A stretch of DNA of 64,000 nt, taken from contig NZ_CP050948.1 of the NCBI RefSeq assembly GCF_019443745.1, forward strand, positions 2,418,001 through 2,482,000, written 5' to 3'. The position numbers and the translations under genes were made by a program. Below are positions 41,123 to 50,535 of the stretch, piece by piece. The notes under the pieces are model-generated. The model ran no database searches, was not told the DNA's origin, and saw only the letters and a list, made by a program, of their open reading frames with translations. This DNA is from Iamia sp. SCSIO 61187. Its GTDB lineage: Bacteria; Actinomycetota; Acidimicrobiia; Acidimicrobiales; Iamiaceae. Within the stretch, counting starts at the first letter, position 1; each line of letters opens with the position of its first letter.

Positions 41123-42339
41123 CCGACGACCTCCAGGGTCTGGGCCAGCACGCCCCGGAGGACGGCGACGGCCTGGTCGATCTCGGCGTCGGAGACCGTG
41201 AGGGGCGGGGCGAACCGCAGGGCGGTGGGGGTGACCGGGTTGACGATCAGCCCGGCGTCCAGGCAGGCCCGGGCGACCTCGCCCGAGGCGATCCCCGGGT
41301 CGAGCTCGGCGGCCAGGAGGAGGCCCAGGCCCCGCACCGAGGCGACGCCGGGCAGGTCGGCCAGGGCGTCGGCCAGCCGCGCACCCCTCTCGGCCGCGAG
41401 CCGCGGGGCGTCGATGGCCTCCAGCTCGGCCAGGACGGCCCGCGCCGCAGCGGTGGCGAAGGGCTGGCCGCCGTAGGTCGAGCCGTGGTCGCCGGGGACG
41501 AAGACCTCGGCCACCTCGGCCCGGGCCCAGCACGCCCCGATGGGGACGCCGTTGCCGAGGGCCTTGGCGAAGGTGACGACGTCGGGCACCACACCGAGGT
41601 GGTGGTGCCCGAACCAGCGCCCGGTGCGGCCCAGGCCGGTCTGGACCTCGTCGACCATGAAGAGGATGCCCCGCTCGTCGCACAGTCGCCGCACGCCCTG
41701 GAAGAAGGCGGCCGGGGCCGGGTTCACGCCGCCCTCGCCCTGGAGGGGCTCGAGCAGGACGGCGGCCACGGACGGGTCGAGGGCGGCCTCGAGGGCGTCG
41801 AGGTCGTCCCACGCCACGTGGCGGAACCCCTCGGGCATGGGGTGGAAGGGCTCGTGCTTGGCCGGCTGGCCGGTGGCCGCGAGCGAGGCGAGGGTCCGGC
41901 CGTGGAACGAGCCCAGGGCGGACACGACGACGTGGCGTCCCCGGCCCCCGAACCTCCGGGCCAGCTTGATGGCGCACTCGTTGGCCTCGGCGCCGGAGTT
42001 GGTGAAGAAGACCCGACCCCGGGGGGCCTCGCCGGTCCAGCCGTCGGCCCAGGCGGGCGTGCCGAGCAGGCGGTCGAGCGTGGTGGCGACCTGCGGGCCG
42101 ATCTCGTTCCCGTAGAGGTTGGAGACGTGGAGGAGGGTGCGGGCCTGGGCGCTCACGGCGTCGGCCACGGCCGGGTGGCTGTGCCCCAGCGAGCACACCG
42201 CCAGCCCGGTGAGGAAGTCGAGGTACTCGGTGCCGTCGGCGTCCCACACCCGGGTGCCCTCGCCCCGCACCAGGGTGATGGACGGCACCGGGTAGGTGGG
42301 CATGAGCGGGCTGGGGCTCGGGGGCGCGTCGGGGCTCAC
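41119..42339 (-). CDS. argD: Acetylornithine aminotransferase
   Basis: 406 residues, class III PLP aminotransferase converting N-acetylglutamate semialdehyde to N-acetylornithine. The PLP-lysine region is VTFAKALGNGVPIG, preceded by ILFMVDEVQTGLGRTG; NSGAEANECAIKLAR is also typical. GTG 42339 overlaps the argB stop (GTGA). ATG 42303 (MPTYPVPSI) is an alternative that drops a Pro/Ser-rich 12-residue leader. Confidence 0.95.
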   Translation of the reverse strand: MSPDAPPSPSPLMPTYPVPSITLVRGEGTRVWDADGTEYLDFLTGLAVCSLGHSHPAVADAVSAQARTLLHVSNLYGNEIGPQVATTLDRLLGTPAWADGWTGEAPRGRVFFTNSGAEANECAIKLARRFGGRGRHVVVSALGSFHGRTLASLAATGQPAKHEPFHPMPEGFRHVAWDDLDALEAALDPSVAAVLLEPLQGEGGVNPAPAAFFQGVRRLCDERGILFMVDEVQTGLGRTGRWFGHHHLGVVPDVVTFAKALGNGVPIGACWARAEVAEVFVPGDHGSTYGGQPFATAAARAVLAELEAIDAPRLAAERGARLADALADLPGVASVRGLGLLLAAELDPGIASGEVARACLDAGLIVNPVTPTALRFAPPLTVSDAEIDQAVAVLRGVLAQTLEVVG

Positions 42340-43238
42340 GACGGGCCACCGGCGTTCCGGGTGACCATGGTGCCGACGCCCTCGTCGGTGAGCAGCTCGA
42401 GCAGCACGACGTGGGGGATGCGCCCGTCGAGGATGTGCGACGAGCCGACCCCGCCCTCGACGGCGGCGAGCGTGGCCTCGACCTTGGGGATCATGCCGCC
42501 GGCGATGACGCCCTCGGCGATGAGGAGGCGGGCCCGGGCCACCGACAGCCGGGAGATCAGCGAGCCGGGGGCGTCGACGTCGGTGAGGACGCCGGGCACG
42601 TCGGTGAGGTAGATGAGCTTCTCGGCGTCGAGCGACTCGGCCACCGCGATCGCCGCGCTGTCGGCGTTGATGTTGAACGCCTGGCCGGTGGCGTCGGCCC
42701 CGATGGTGGAGATCACCGGGATGAAGGACCGGTCGAGCAGCGTGTCGAGGATCGTGCGGTCGACGCCGACGACGTCGCCCACGTAGCCCAGCGCCGGGTC
42801 CCGCTGGACGGCGGTGATCAGCCCGGCGTCCTCGCCCGAGAGCCCGACGGCGACGGTCTGGTGCTGGTTGACGGCGCTGACGATCGACCGGCCGACCTGG
42901 CCGGCGAGGACCATGCGGGCCACGTCGAGGGTCTCGGCGTCGGTGACCCGCAGGCCCTCGCGGAACTCGCTGTCCTTGCCCAGTCGGGCCAGGTGGGCGC
43001 CGATCTGGGGCCCGCCGCCGTGGACGACCACGGGCTTGATCCCCACGGCCCGCAGGAGCACGACGTCGGCGGCGAAGGTCCGGGCCAGGGCGGGGTCGAC
43101 GAGGGCGCTGCCCCCGAGCTTGATGACCACGGTGCGCCCGGCGAAGGCCTGGATGTACGGCAGGGCCTCGACCAGGATCCCGGCGCGCGTGGCGGCGTCG
43201 ATGCCGTCCAGGTCGAGCGGGGGCTTCGGTTCAGCCAT
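42336..43238 (-). CDS. argB: Acetylglutamate kinase
   Basis: 300 residues, phosphorylates N-acetylglutamate, usually the arginine-inhibited step. Amino-acid-kinase motifs TVVIKLGGSALVD, PVVVHGGGPQIG and INADSAAIAVAESL are present. It heads the argB-D-F-R-G-H run. ATG 43238 is 6 nt after TAGACT, so the mRNA is probably leaderless, and the promoter is embedded in ARG-box half sites. Confidence 0.97.
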   Translation of the reverse strand: MAEPKPPLDLDGIDAATRAGILVEALPYIQAFAGRTVVIKLGGSALVDPALARTFAADVVLLRAVGIKPVVVHGGGPQIGAHLARLGKDSEFREGLRVTDAETLDVARMVLAGQVGRSIVSAVNQHQTVAVGLSGEDAGLITAVQRDPALGYVGDVVGVDRTILDTLLDRSFIPVISTIGADATGQAFNINADSAAIAVAESLDAEKLIYLTDVPGVLTDVDAPGSLISRLSVARARLLIAEGVIAGGMIPKVEATLAAVEGGVGSSHILDGRIPHVVLLELLTDEGVGTMVTRNAGGPS

Positions 43239-43244
43239 CCGCCG

Positions 43245-43275
43245 AGTCTATGCACGCGCGTGCATGCCCATGCAA
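43245..43275 (-). promoter_or_regulatory. ArgR operator/promoter of argB
   Basis: On the minus strand TTGCAT, 19 nt, TAGACT, ending 6 nt before the ATG. Between them are further half sites (CATGCA, TGCATA), matching the Streptomyces-type ARG box. The arrangement equals that of argC at 48073-48103. Confidence 0.75.
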
Positions 43276-43297
43276 TACCACCCGAGACCAGGCCCGA

Positions 43298-45688
43298 TCA
43301 CCTCACGGGGATCCAGACGAGGGCCAGGTCGACGACGGTGATGTCGGTGCGCTCGAGGGGGACCTCGAGGGCCGTGGTGGCCGCCTCCTTGGCGTCCCAC
43401 TCCTCGGTGATGGCGGCCAGGGCGTCGGCCACCTCGGCCTCCAGGTCGGCCAGCGCCTCGGCCTTCTCCCCCACCCGGTTCCGGGCCGCGTCGGCCCGGG
43501 AGGCGGCCTCGCCGGCCCGGCCGTGGCGGGCGACCGCCCCGCCGGCGGCGCGGATGATCGAGCGCACCCCGCCCCGGCCGCCGAGCAGGCCACCGAGGAC
43601 GGCCGTCGCCCCCCGGGCCAGCTCGTCCTGGCGGCGGTTCTCGGCCGCCTGGTCGGCCTGGCGGACCTTGTCCTCGGCCGTGGCCACCGCGGCCCGGGCC
43701 CGCTGGATGCGCCCGGCGTACCGGGCTGCCACCTTGGCCCCCTCGGCATCGGCCCCGGTGTCGGCGGCGGCCGCCACCCGGGCCCGCACCTCCGCCTCGG
43801 CCTCACCGGGGCGGCCGTACACCTTCAGCTCCGGGTTGGCCCAGATCGTCACCGTCCGGGTGGCCCGGAGGTGGTCGACGAGCCCCCTGCGCAGCGTGGT
43901 GAAGAGCGCCTTGGTCCGGATGGCGGCCTCGGGCGCCTCGTAGGTCGCCCCGCTCGGCGGCTCGGCGCGCAGGTCCCGGGGGTCGTGGTCGACGGCGACG
44001 GCGGTCGCCGGGTCGGGGTGGGCGGTGTCCAGCACCAGGACGCACTCGAAGCGCTCGGTGTGGCGGAGGTCGGCCTTGGTGTCGTCGTACAGGAGGTCGA
44101 CGGTGGCGGCGACGGCGGCCCGGTGCCGGGTCCCCGTGGGCGAGGCCCCGACCGCGGCCGCCCAGGGCGCCGCCGGGTCGAGCCAGCGGACCGGGATGCC
44201 CTCGGCCACCGTCGGCACGACCGGCGTGGCGTCGTCGCCCTCGGCGGCGGCGGCGGGGGCCGTCGCTGCGTCGGCGGGCGGGGCGGCGGAGGGCGCGGTC
44301 GGGGCGGGGGGCGCCGGTGGGACGGTGGCGGCCTTCTGGTCGGCCATCACGGTGGCGATCTGCTCGCGGGTCAGGGGCCCCCGCAGGTACGACATCGCCC
44401 ACCGGCTGGTCAGCAGCGTGGGGTCGGGCCGCCCCGCCTGGCGCAGGACGAACTCCCGCTTCTCCAGACCGGCGATGGTGGCCCCGACGGCGGCGGTGTC
44501 GACGCCCCCGTCGGCCGAGGACAGGCCGTCGAGCAGGCGGGCCTTGTCCTGCTCGGTCTGGAGCCGGCCGATGAGCCACGTCCCGGCGTTGGACAGCGCC
44601 TTGTAGTCCATGTCGACCGGGTTCTGGGTGGCCAGCACCACACCGACGCCGAAGGCCCGGGCCTGCTTGAACAGGGTGAGGATCGGCGCCTTGGCCGGCG
44701 GGGCGGCCACCGGCGGGACGTACCCGGCGACCTCGTCGAAGTAGACGAGCACGCGCAGCTCGTCGGTGCCGGGCTGGCTCCGCATCCAGGTGACGAGCTT
44801 CGAGAGCACGAGGGTGACGACCATCTGGCGCTCGTCGTCGGCGAGGTGGGCCATCGACACCACGGCGCACGCCGGTCGCCCGCCGGGGCGCAGGAGGGCG
44901 TCGATGTCGAGGGCGACGCCCTGGCCCCAGGCCGCGAAGGCGGGCGAGGCGAGGAGGCCGTTGAGCCGGAGGGCGAGGGCGGTGCGGTCGGCCGGCGGGA
45001 AGAACTCGTCGAGCTCGAACACGCCGAGCTTCCGGATCGGGGGGCGCTGGACCTGGCCGACCAGGCCGGCGAGGTCGAGGTCCTGCCCGGCGGCCCACGC
45101 CGCCTGGACCAGGGTGGTGAGGAGGATGTGCTCGCGGCTGGCGAGCGGATCGGCCTCGATGCCCACCAGCGCCAGCAGCCCCGACACGTAGCCCGAGGCC
45201 TCGTCGACGACGGACTCGGGGTCGGCCCCCTCGGCCGGGCGGGTCATGCGCCCGACCACGTCGAGCCCGACCCCGCTCGTCGACCCCGGCGTGTAGATGG
45301 TGACGGGGGCGGCGTCGCGGAGCGCCTGCAGCCGGGCGCCGTCGATCCCCCAGCCGGCGAGGCCCTCCTTCCACCGCCCGGCCACCTCGGCCGGGTCGTC
45401 GCCGCCCTCGACCCACGGGGCGAACGAGGCGGCGTCGAGGTCGGGGAAGGTGAGGGCCAGGTTGCCGAGGTCGCCCTTGGGGTCGAGCACGAGGACGGGC
45501 ACCCCCTCGAGCAGCGCCTCCTCGACCAGGGCCACGCCGAGGCCGGTCTTGCCCGACCCGGTCATGCCCACGATCAGCCCGTGGGTGGTGAGCGAGGAGG
45601 CGTCGATCCGCACGTCCTCGCCCGTCCGCTGGTGGTCGGCCCCCACGACCCCGCCGATGTGCAGGCTGCCGTCCGGTCCGTCGCTCAC
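43298..45688 (-). CDS. HerA/DUF853-type helicase-like ATPase
   Basis: 796 residues. FtsK/HerA-like ATPase core: Walker A GMTGSGKT (41-48), Walker B VLVYFDEV (about 313-320), and the DUF853 text LVLDPKGDLGNL and VLATQNPVDMDYKALSNAGT. The last third is Ala-rich coiled coil (ARYAGRIQRARAAVATAEDK). These proteins are predicted DNA/protein-translocating ATPases of unknown role. GTG 45688 is 7 nt after TACTGT, so it has its own leaderless promoter inside the 19-nt gap after argJ. It splits the arginine cluster without an obvious link to it. Confidence 0.85.
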   Translation of the reverse strand: MSDGPDGSLHIGGVVGADHQRTGEDVRIDASSLTTHGLIVGMTGSGKTGLGVALVEEALLEGVPVLVLDPKGDLGNLALTFPDLDAASFAPWVEGGDDPAEVAGRWKEGLAGWGIDGARLQALRDAAPVTIYTPGSTSGVGLDVVGRMTRPAEGADPESVVDEASGYVSGLLALVGIEADPLASREHILLTTLVQAAWAAGQDLDLAGLVGQVQRPPIRKLGVFELDEFFPPADRTALALRLNGLLASPAFAAWGQGVALDIDALLRPGGRPACAVVSMAHLADDERQMVVTLVLSKLVTWMRSQPGTDELRVLVYFDEVAGYVPPVAAPPAKAPILTLFKQARAFGVGVVLATQNPVDMDYKALSNAGTWLIGRLQTEQDKARLLDGLSSADGGVDTAAVGATIAGLEKREFVLRQAGRPDPTLLTSRWAMSYLRGPLTREQIATVMADQKAATVPPAPPAPTAPSAAPPADAATAPAAAAEGDDATPVVPTVAEGIPVRWLDPAAPWAAAVGASPTGTRHRAAVAATVDLLYDDTKADLRHTERFECVLVLDTAHPDPATAVAVDHDPRDLRAEPPSGATYEAPEAAIRTKALFTTLRRGLVDHLRATRTVTIWANPELKVYGRPGEAEAEVRARVAAAADTGADAEGAKVAARYAGRIQRARAAVATAEDKVRQADQAAENRRQDELARGATAVLGGLLGGRGGVRSIIRAAGGAVARHGRAGEAASRADAARNRVGEKAEALADLEAEVADALAAITEEWDAKEAATTALEVPLERTDITVVDLALVWIPVR

Positions 45689-45707
45689 CGGGCGGACAGT
45701 AGGCCCG

Positions 45708-46877
45708 TCAGGACGTCCCCATGTTCTCGTCGAGGTACGCGTGGGTCAGGTCGTTGGTGAGGACCGTCGCGGTGCCCGGCCCCAGGCCCAGGTCGCAGGT
45801 GATCTCCAGGTACCGGCCGTCCATGTGGGCGGCGACGGCCGCGGCGTCGTGGTCGATGGTGACCCCGCCGGCGGCGACGGTGACGCCGCCGTAGGCGACC
45901 GCGACCCGCTCCTGGTCGAAGCCGATGCCGGCCGACCCCAGCTCGCTGGCGAGACGGCCCCAGTACGGGTCGCGCCCGTACCACGAGCACTTGCAGAGCA
46001 GGCTGCGGGCGATGCGCTCGGCGCCGGTGCGGGCCTCGGCGTCGGACACGGCGCCGGCGACGGTGAGGCGGACGACCTTGGTGGCCCCCTCGGCGTCGTC
46101 GGCCATCTGCTCGGCCAGCGACGTGCACACGCTCGTCACCGCCGCGACCAGCGCGTCCTCGTCGACGGGCCCGGCCCGACCCGAGGCGAGCAGGACGACG
46201 GTGTCGTTGGTCGAGGTGCAGCCGTCGGTGAGGAGGTTGTCGAAGCTGCCGGCCACGCCGGCGGCCAGCACCCGATGGAGCACCTCGGGCTCGGCCTCGG
46301 CGTCGGTGGTGAGCACGGCGAGCATGGTGGCCATCGACGGGGCCAGCATGGCCGCCCCCTTGGCCATGCCGCCGACCGTCGCCGCCCCGGCCCGGGCCAC
46401 GGCCTCCTTGCGGCGGGTGTCGGTGGTGCGCAGGGCCTCGGCCGCCGCCGCCCCGCCCTCGGCGTCGCCGGAGAGCACGGCGACCACGTCGGGGATCCCC
46501 GCGACCAGGGGCTCGACGGGGAGCGGGATGCCGATCAGCCCGGTCGAGCCGACGAGGACCTCGTCCTCGGCGCAGCCCAGCTCGGCGGCCACCGCCGCGC
46601 ACGTGCGCTCGCTGTCGGCCCGGCCCGGCGCACCGGTGGCGGCGTTGGCGTTGCCGCTGTTGAGCACGACCGCCGCCGCTCGCCCGCCGGTGGCGGCGAG
46701 GTGGGCCCGGGAGACCTGCACCGGTGCCGCCGTCATCAGGTTGGCGGTGAAGACCCCCGCGGCGGCGACGGCGGTGCCGTCGGCCGTGGCGACGAGGGCG
46801 AGGTCGGGGTCGCCGGACTCCTTGATGCCGCAGGCCACCCCCCCGGCCACGAAGCCGGCGGGTGCGGTCACGCTCAT
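45708..46877 (-). CDS. argJ: Bifunctional glutamate N-acetyltransferase/ornithine acetyltransferase
   Basis: 389 residues. It moves acetyl from acetylornithine to glutamate, closing the acetyl cycle. The autocleavage site is in KGAAMLAPSMATMLAVLTTD (cut before the Thr of ATML, giving alpha and beta chains). GGVACGIKESGDPDLAL and the C-terminal LTNDLTHAYLDENMGTS are typical. ATG 46877 has GGAGG 7 nt upstream. A 154-nt gap with two palindromes separates it from argC. Confidence 0.95.
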   Translation of the reverse strand: MSVTAPAGFVAGGVACGIKESGDPDLALVATADGTAVAAAGVFTANLMTAAPVQVSRAHLAATGGRAAAVVLNSGNANAATGAPGRADSERTCAAVAAELGCAEDEVLVGSTGLIGIPLPVEPLVAGIPDVVAVLSGDAEGGAAAAEALRTTDTRRKEAVARAGAATVGGMAKGAAMLAPSMATMLAVLTTDAEAEPEVLHRVLAAGVAGSFDNLLTDGCTSTNDTVVLLASGRAGPVDEDALVAAVTSVCTSLAEQMADDAEGATKVVRLTVAGAVSDAEARTGAERIARSLLCKCSWYGRDPYWGRLASELGSAGIGFDQERVAVAYGGVTVAAGGVTIDHDAAAVAAHMDGRYLEITCDLGLGPGTATVLTNDLTHAYLDENMGTS

Positions 46878-46903
46878 CGAACGACCTCCATCGCCACCCT
46901 CGC

Positions 46904-46949
46904 TTCTGTTCGCGCCAGGCGACACGCCTGGCCGAGAGCGGTGTCAGAA
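46904..46949. repeat. Palindromic element, copy A
   Basis: Outer TTCTG (46904-46908) and CAGAA (46945-46949), inner CCAGGCG (46915-46921) and CGCCTGG (46925-46931). It shares TCGCGCC(A/T)GGCGACA and GCGGTGTCAG(A/G)ACGG with copy B, displaced by 70 nt. Confidence 0.8.
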
Positions 46950-46970
46950 CGGCGATGGCCGCCTCGCCCG

Positions 46971-47022
46971 CCGTCCTGGTCGCGCCTGGCGACATCGATG
47001 TCCGGTCGCGGTGTCAGGACGG
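46971..47022. repeat. Palindromic element, copy B
   Basis: Outer arms CCGTCCTG (46971-46978) and CAGGACGG (47015-47022) enclose the perfect 12-mer GACATCGATGTC (46991-47002). It ends 10 nt after the argC stop on the minus strand, so it may also act as a terminator or processing site between argC and argJ. Confidence 0.8.
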
Positions 47023-47031
47023 TGCCGGCGC

Positions 47032-48066
47032 TCACGGGTAGACGCCGATCGCGCTGAGGCCGAGCTCCTCGGGGAGGCCGAGGGCGAGGTTGGCGCACTG
47101 CACGGCCGCACCCGACGCCCCCTTGCCCAGGTTGTCCAGGGCGCAGAACGACAGGACCCAGCCGGTGCGCTCGTCGAGGACGGCCGCCACGTGGGCGGCG
47201 TTGGAGCCCTGGGTGGCCTTGGTCGACGGCGAGCCGGGCACGACCGAGACGAAGCGCTCGGCGCGGTAGGCGTCGGCGAAGGCGGCCTCGACGTCGGCGG
47301 CGGTGGTCCCGGCGACGGGCCGGGAGTAGCAGGTGGCCAGCATCCCCCGGCTCATCGGCACCAGGTGCGGGGTGAACACGACCTGCGCCGGCGCCCCGCC
47401 CACCCGGGTGAGGGTCTGCTCGATCTCTGGGGTGTGGCGGTGGCGGAGCAGCCCGTAGGCGGTGACGTCGCCGTCGGCGGTGCAGAACGTGGTGGTCGGC
47501 TTGGGTGCCCGCCCGGCGCCGGACACGCCGCTCACGGCGTCGACCACGATGCCGGTGGGCTCGACCAGCCCGGCCCGCAGGAGCGGGGCCAGGGCGAGGG
47601 CGGCAGCCGTCGGGTAGCAGCCGGGGCCGGCGACGAGGGCGGCGCCGTGGAGGTCGGCGCGGAAGAGCTCGGGCAGGCCGTAGACGGCCTCGGCCAGCAG
47701 CTCGGGCACCGTGTGCTCCTCGCCGTACCACTCCGGGTACAGGGCGGCGTCGGCCAGCCGGAAGTCGGCGGCCAGGTCGACCACGTGGCCGACCCGGCCC
47801 CGGAGCTCGGGCACCACCGCCTGGCTGGCCCCGTGGGGCAGCCCGCAGAACGCCAGGTCGACCCCGTCGACGGCGTCGGCCGACCAGGTGTCGAACACCC
47901 GGTCGCCGTAGACGCCGACCAGGCTGGGGTACAGCCCGGCGATGGGCTGGCCGGCCTGCGAGTCACCGGTGGCGACCACGACCTCCAGCTCGGGGTGCCC
48001 GGCGAGCAGGCGCAGCAGCTCGGCGCCCGTGTACCCCGAGGCTCCGACGATCGCGACCTTGGCCAT
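47032..48066 (-). CDS. argC: N-acetyl-gamma-glutamyl-phosphate reductase
   Basis: 344 residues, NADPH-dependent reduction of N-acetylglutamyl phosphate. N-terminal VAIVGASGYTGAELLRLLAG binds NADPH; the catalytic Cys is in VAGPGCYPTAAALAL, and SGVSGAGRAPK follows. ATG 48066 is 6 nt after TAGAGT, so it is probably leaderless and under ArgR control. It opens the argC-argJ unit. Confidence 0.97.
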   Translation of the reverse strand: MAKVAIVGASGYTGAELLRLLAGHPELEVVVATGDSQAGQPIAGLYPSLVGVYGDRVFDTWSADAVDGVDLAFCGLPHGASQAVVPELRGRVGHVVDLAADFRLADAALYPEWYGEEHTVPELLAEAVYGLPELFRADLHGAALVAGPGCYPTAAALALAPLLRAGLVEPTGIVVDAVSGVSGAGRAPKPTTTFCTADGDVTAYGLLRHRHTPEIEQTLTRVGGAPAQVVFTPHLVPMSRGMLATCYSRPVAGTTAADVEAAFADAYRAERFVSVVPGSPSTKATQGSNAAHVAAVLDERTGWVLSFCALDNLGKGASGAAVQCANLALGLPEELGLSAIGVYP

Positions 48067-48072
48067 CCCGCC

Positions 48073-48103
48073 ACTCTATGCAGACCCACGCATCACTATG
48101 CAA
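48073..48103 (-). promoter_or_regulatory. ArgR operator/promoter of argC
   Basis: Minus strand: TTGCAT, 19 nt, TAGAGT, then 6 nt to ATG. The half sites ATGC and TGCATA lie between, so ArgR would cover both the -35 and -10 boxes. Confidence 0.75.
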
Positions 48104-48126
48104 CCGGCCGGGGCGCAGGCCCGGGG

Positions 48127-50535
48127 TCAGCCCCGCAGCGTGGCCCCGTGGGCCGTGGTCACGGCGTCGATCAGGGCCTGGCGGGCCACGCCGACCTCGG
48201 CGTCGGTGAGGGTGCGGTCCAGGCTCACGAAGCGGACCCGGTAGGCGAGCGACCGGGCGCCCTCGGCGACCCCGCTCCCCCGGTAGGTGTCGAACAGGTC
48301 GACCGACCACACCAGGTCCGAGGCCGCCGCCAGGGTGGCCTCGACGGCGCGGGCCGACACCTCGGCCGGCACCTCGAAGGCCAGGTCGACGTCGCTCGAC
48401 GGGAACCGGGACACGGGCCGGTAGGGCTCGTCCTCGGGCACGGCGGCCAGCAGCCGCCCCAGGTCGAGCTCGACCCAGGCGACGCGCTCGTCGATGCCGT
48501 GGGCGCCCAGGACCCCGGGATCGACCTCGCCGGCCACGCCGACCTCGTCCCCGGCCACCAGGACGGTGGCACCCCGCGTGGGGTGGAGGCCGGGGCGCTC
48601 GGCGTTGGCGATGTCGACGTCGTCGATGCCCAGGCGGTCGAGCACGGCCAGGGCCAGGCGCACCGCCTCGGGTGCCTCGACGCCGGCGAGGGCGACGCCC
48701 AGGTGCTCGCGCTCGTCGGGCAGCAGGTCGGGCCGACCGGGCCCGTCCACGGCGTCGTCGATCGTCCGCCCATCGGCCTCGTCGGGCTTCGGCAGGAAGA
48801 CGTGGCCGATCTCGAACAGGCGCACGCCGAGGCTCCGGCGGGCGGCGTTGGTGGCGACGGCCTGGACCAGTCCGGGCATCAGGGTGGTGCGGAGGATCGA
48901 CTCCTCGGCGACGAGGGAGTTGCGCAGCTCGATCCCGTCGGGCGGGAAGCCGCACGCGGCCAGGGCCCCGGGGGCGAGGAACGGCAGGGGCATGACCTCG
49001 GTCAGACCCCGGCCGACCATGAGGCGGCGGACCTCCCGTCGCCGCCGCTGGACCGGCGTGAGCCGCCCGGGCAGGGCCACGGCCAGCTCGCGGCGCGGGA
49101 TGCGGTCGTAGCCGTGGTGGCGGGCCACCTCCTCGACGACGTCGACCTCCGACTCGGAGTCGTACCGCCACGACGGGACGGTGACGTCGAGGTCGCCGTC
49201 GCCGACCGGGGTCGAGGCGAAGCCGATGGGGTCGAGGAGGGCGACCACCTCGTCGGGCGCCAGCGAGGTGCCCAGCACGTGGTTCACGCGGGCGGTGCGC
49301 ACCCGGATGGGGTCGCGCGCCGGCAGCTCGCCCCGCCCGTCGACGGCGCCGGGCGCCAGCTCGGTGCCGCAGATCTCGGCGGCCAGCTGGGCGAAGCGGG
49401 CCGCCGCCCCGTCGATGCCCTCGGGGTCGCACCCCCGCTCGAACCGGGCCGCGGCCTCGGTGCGGAGGCCGAGGCGGCGGGCCGTCGTGCCGACCGACCG
49501 GGGGAGGAACCAGGCCATCTCCAGGGCCACGTCGGTGGTCGTGGCGGTGATCTCGGCCGAGGCCCCGCCCATGACGCCGGCGATGCCGAGGGGGACGTCG
49601 TCGCCGCCGCAGATCAGCAGGTCGTCGCCGCGCAGCTCCCGCTGGACGTCGTCGAGGGTGGTGAGGCGCTCTCCGGGGCGGGCCCGCCGCACCCGGAACG
49701 TCCCGCCGGGGACGCCGGCCAGGTCGTAGGGGTGGTTGGGCTGGCCCCGCTCGAGCATCACGTAGTTGGAGATGTCGACCAGGGCGCTGATGGGCCGCAT
49801 GCCGAGGTGGGTGAGCCGCTGCTGCATCCACTCGGGCGAGGTGGCCGTCGGGTCGAGGCCGCGGAGCAGCCAGGCGCCGAAGCGGCCGCACAGGTCGGGG
49901 TCGAGGATCTCGACGGCCAGGGCGTCACCCGCCGGGGCACCGGCGGTGGGCACGACGGGGACGTCGAGCGCGAAGGGGACGCCGAAGCGGGCGGCCAGGT
50001 CGCGGGCCAGGCCGGCGACGCTCAGGGCGTCGGGCCGGTTGGCGTTGACCTCGAGGTCCCACAGCACGTCGGCCTCGATGCCGAGGGCCTCGACCAGCGG
50101 CGTCCCCGGCGTCAGGCCGGCGGGCAGGACCTTGATCCCACCGTGGTCGGTGCCCAGGCCGATCTCGCGGGAGGAGCACAGCATCCCGTTGGACCACTCG
50201 CCCCGCATCTTGCGGCGGGCGATCTCCATGCCGTCGGGCATCGTCGTGCCCAGGGTCGCCAGGGGGACGAGGTCGCCGACGGCCATGTTGAAGGCGCCGC
50301 AGGCGATCTGGAGGGCCTCGCCGTCGCCGGCGTCGACGTCGACCAGCTGGATGCGGTCGGCCTTGGGGTGGGGGCGCAGCTCGAGCACCCGGGCCACGAC
50401 GATGCCGTCGAGGCCCTCGCCCAGGCGCGTCTCCTCCTCGACCGGGGTGCCCAGGTCGTTGAACGCGTCGGCGATGGCCTCGGGGCTCTGGTCGAACGGG
50501 GCCAGCTCGCGCAGCCAGGACAGGAGCACCTTCAT
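48127..50535 (-). CDS. pheT: Phenylalanine--tRNA ligase, beta subunit
   Basis: 802 residues. N-terminal tRNA-binding/EMAP-like domain (VVARVLELRPHPKADRIQLV), B3/B4 editing region (PYDLAGVPGGTFRVRRARPG), B5, and a C-terminal anticodon-binding fold (VSRFPSSDVDLAFEVPAEVS). It completes the alpha2-beta2 enzyme with pheS. ATG 50535 shares one base with the pheS stop (TGATG). The gene ends 24 nt before the argC operator. Confidence 0.97.
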   Translation of the reverse strand: MKVLLSWLRELAPFDQSPEAIADAFNDLGTPVEEETRLGEGLDGIVVARVLELRPHPKADRIQLVDVDAGDGEALQIACGAFNMAVGDLVPLATLGTTMPDGMEIARRKMRGEWSNGMLCSSREIGLGTDHGGIKVLPAGLTPGTPLVEALGIEADVLWDLEVNANRPDALSVAGLARDLAARFGVPFALDVPVVPTAGAPAGDALAVEILDPDLCGRFGAWLLRGLDPTATSPEWMQQRLTHLGMRPISALVDISNYVMLERGQPNHPYDLAGVPGGTFRVRRARPGERLTTLDDVQRELRGDDLLICGGDDVPLGIAGVMGGASAEITATTTDVALEMAWFLPRSVGTTARRLGLRTEAAARFERGCDPEGIDGAAARFAQLAAEICGTELAPGAVDGRGELPARDPIRVRTARVNHVLGTSLAPDEVVALLDPIGFASTPVGDGDLDVTVPSWRYDSESEVDVVEEVARHHGYDRIPRRELAVALPGRLTPVQRRRREVRRLMVGRGLTEVMPLPFLAPGALAACGFPPDGIELRNSLVAEESILRTTLMPGLVQAVATNAARRSLGVRLFEIGHVFLPKPDEADGRTIDDAVDGPGRPDLLPDEREHLGVALAGVEAPEAVRLALAVLDRLGIDDVDIANAERPGLHPTRGATVLVAGDEVGVAGEVDPGVLGAHGIDERVAWVELDLGRLLAAVPEDEPYRPVSRFPSSDVDLAFEVPAEVSARAVEATLAAASDLVWSVDLFDTYRGSGVAEGARSLAYRVRFVSLDRTLTDAEVGVARQALIDAVTTAHGATLRG

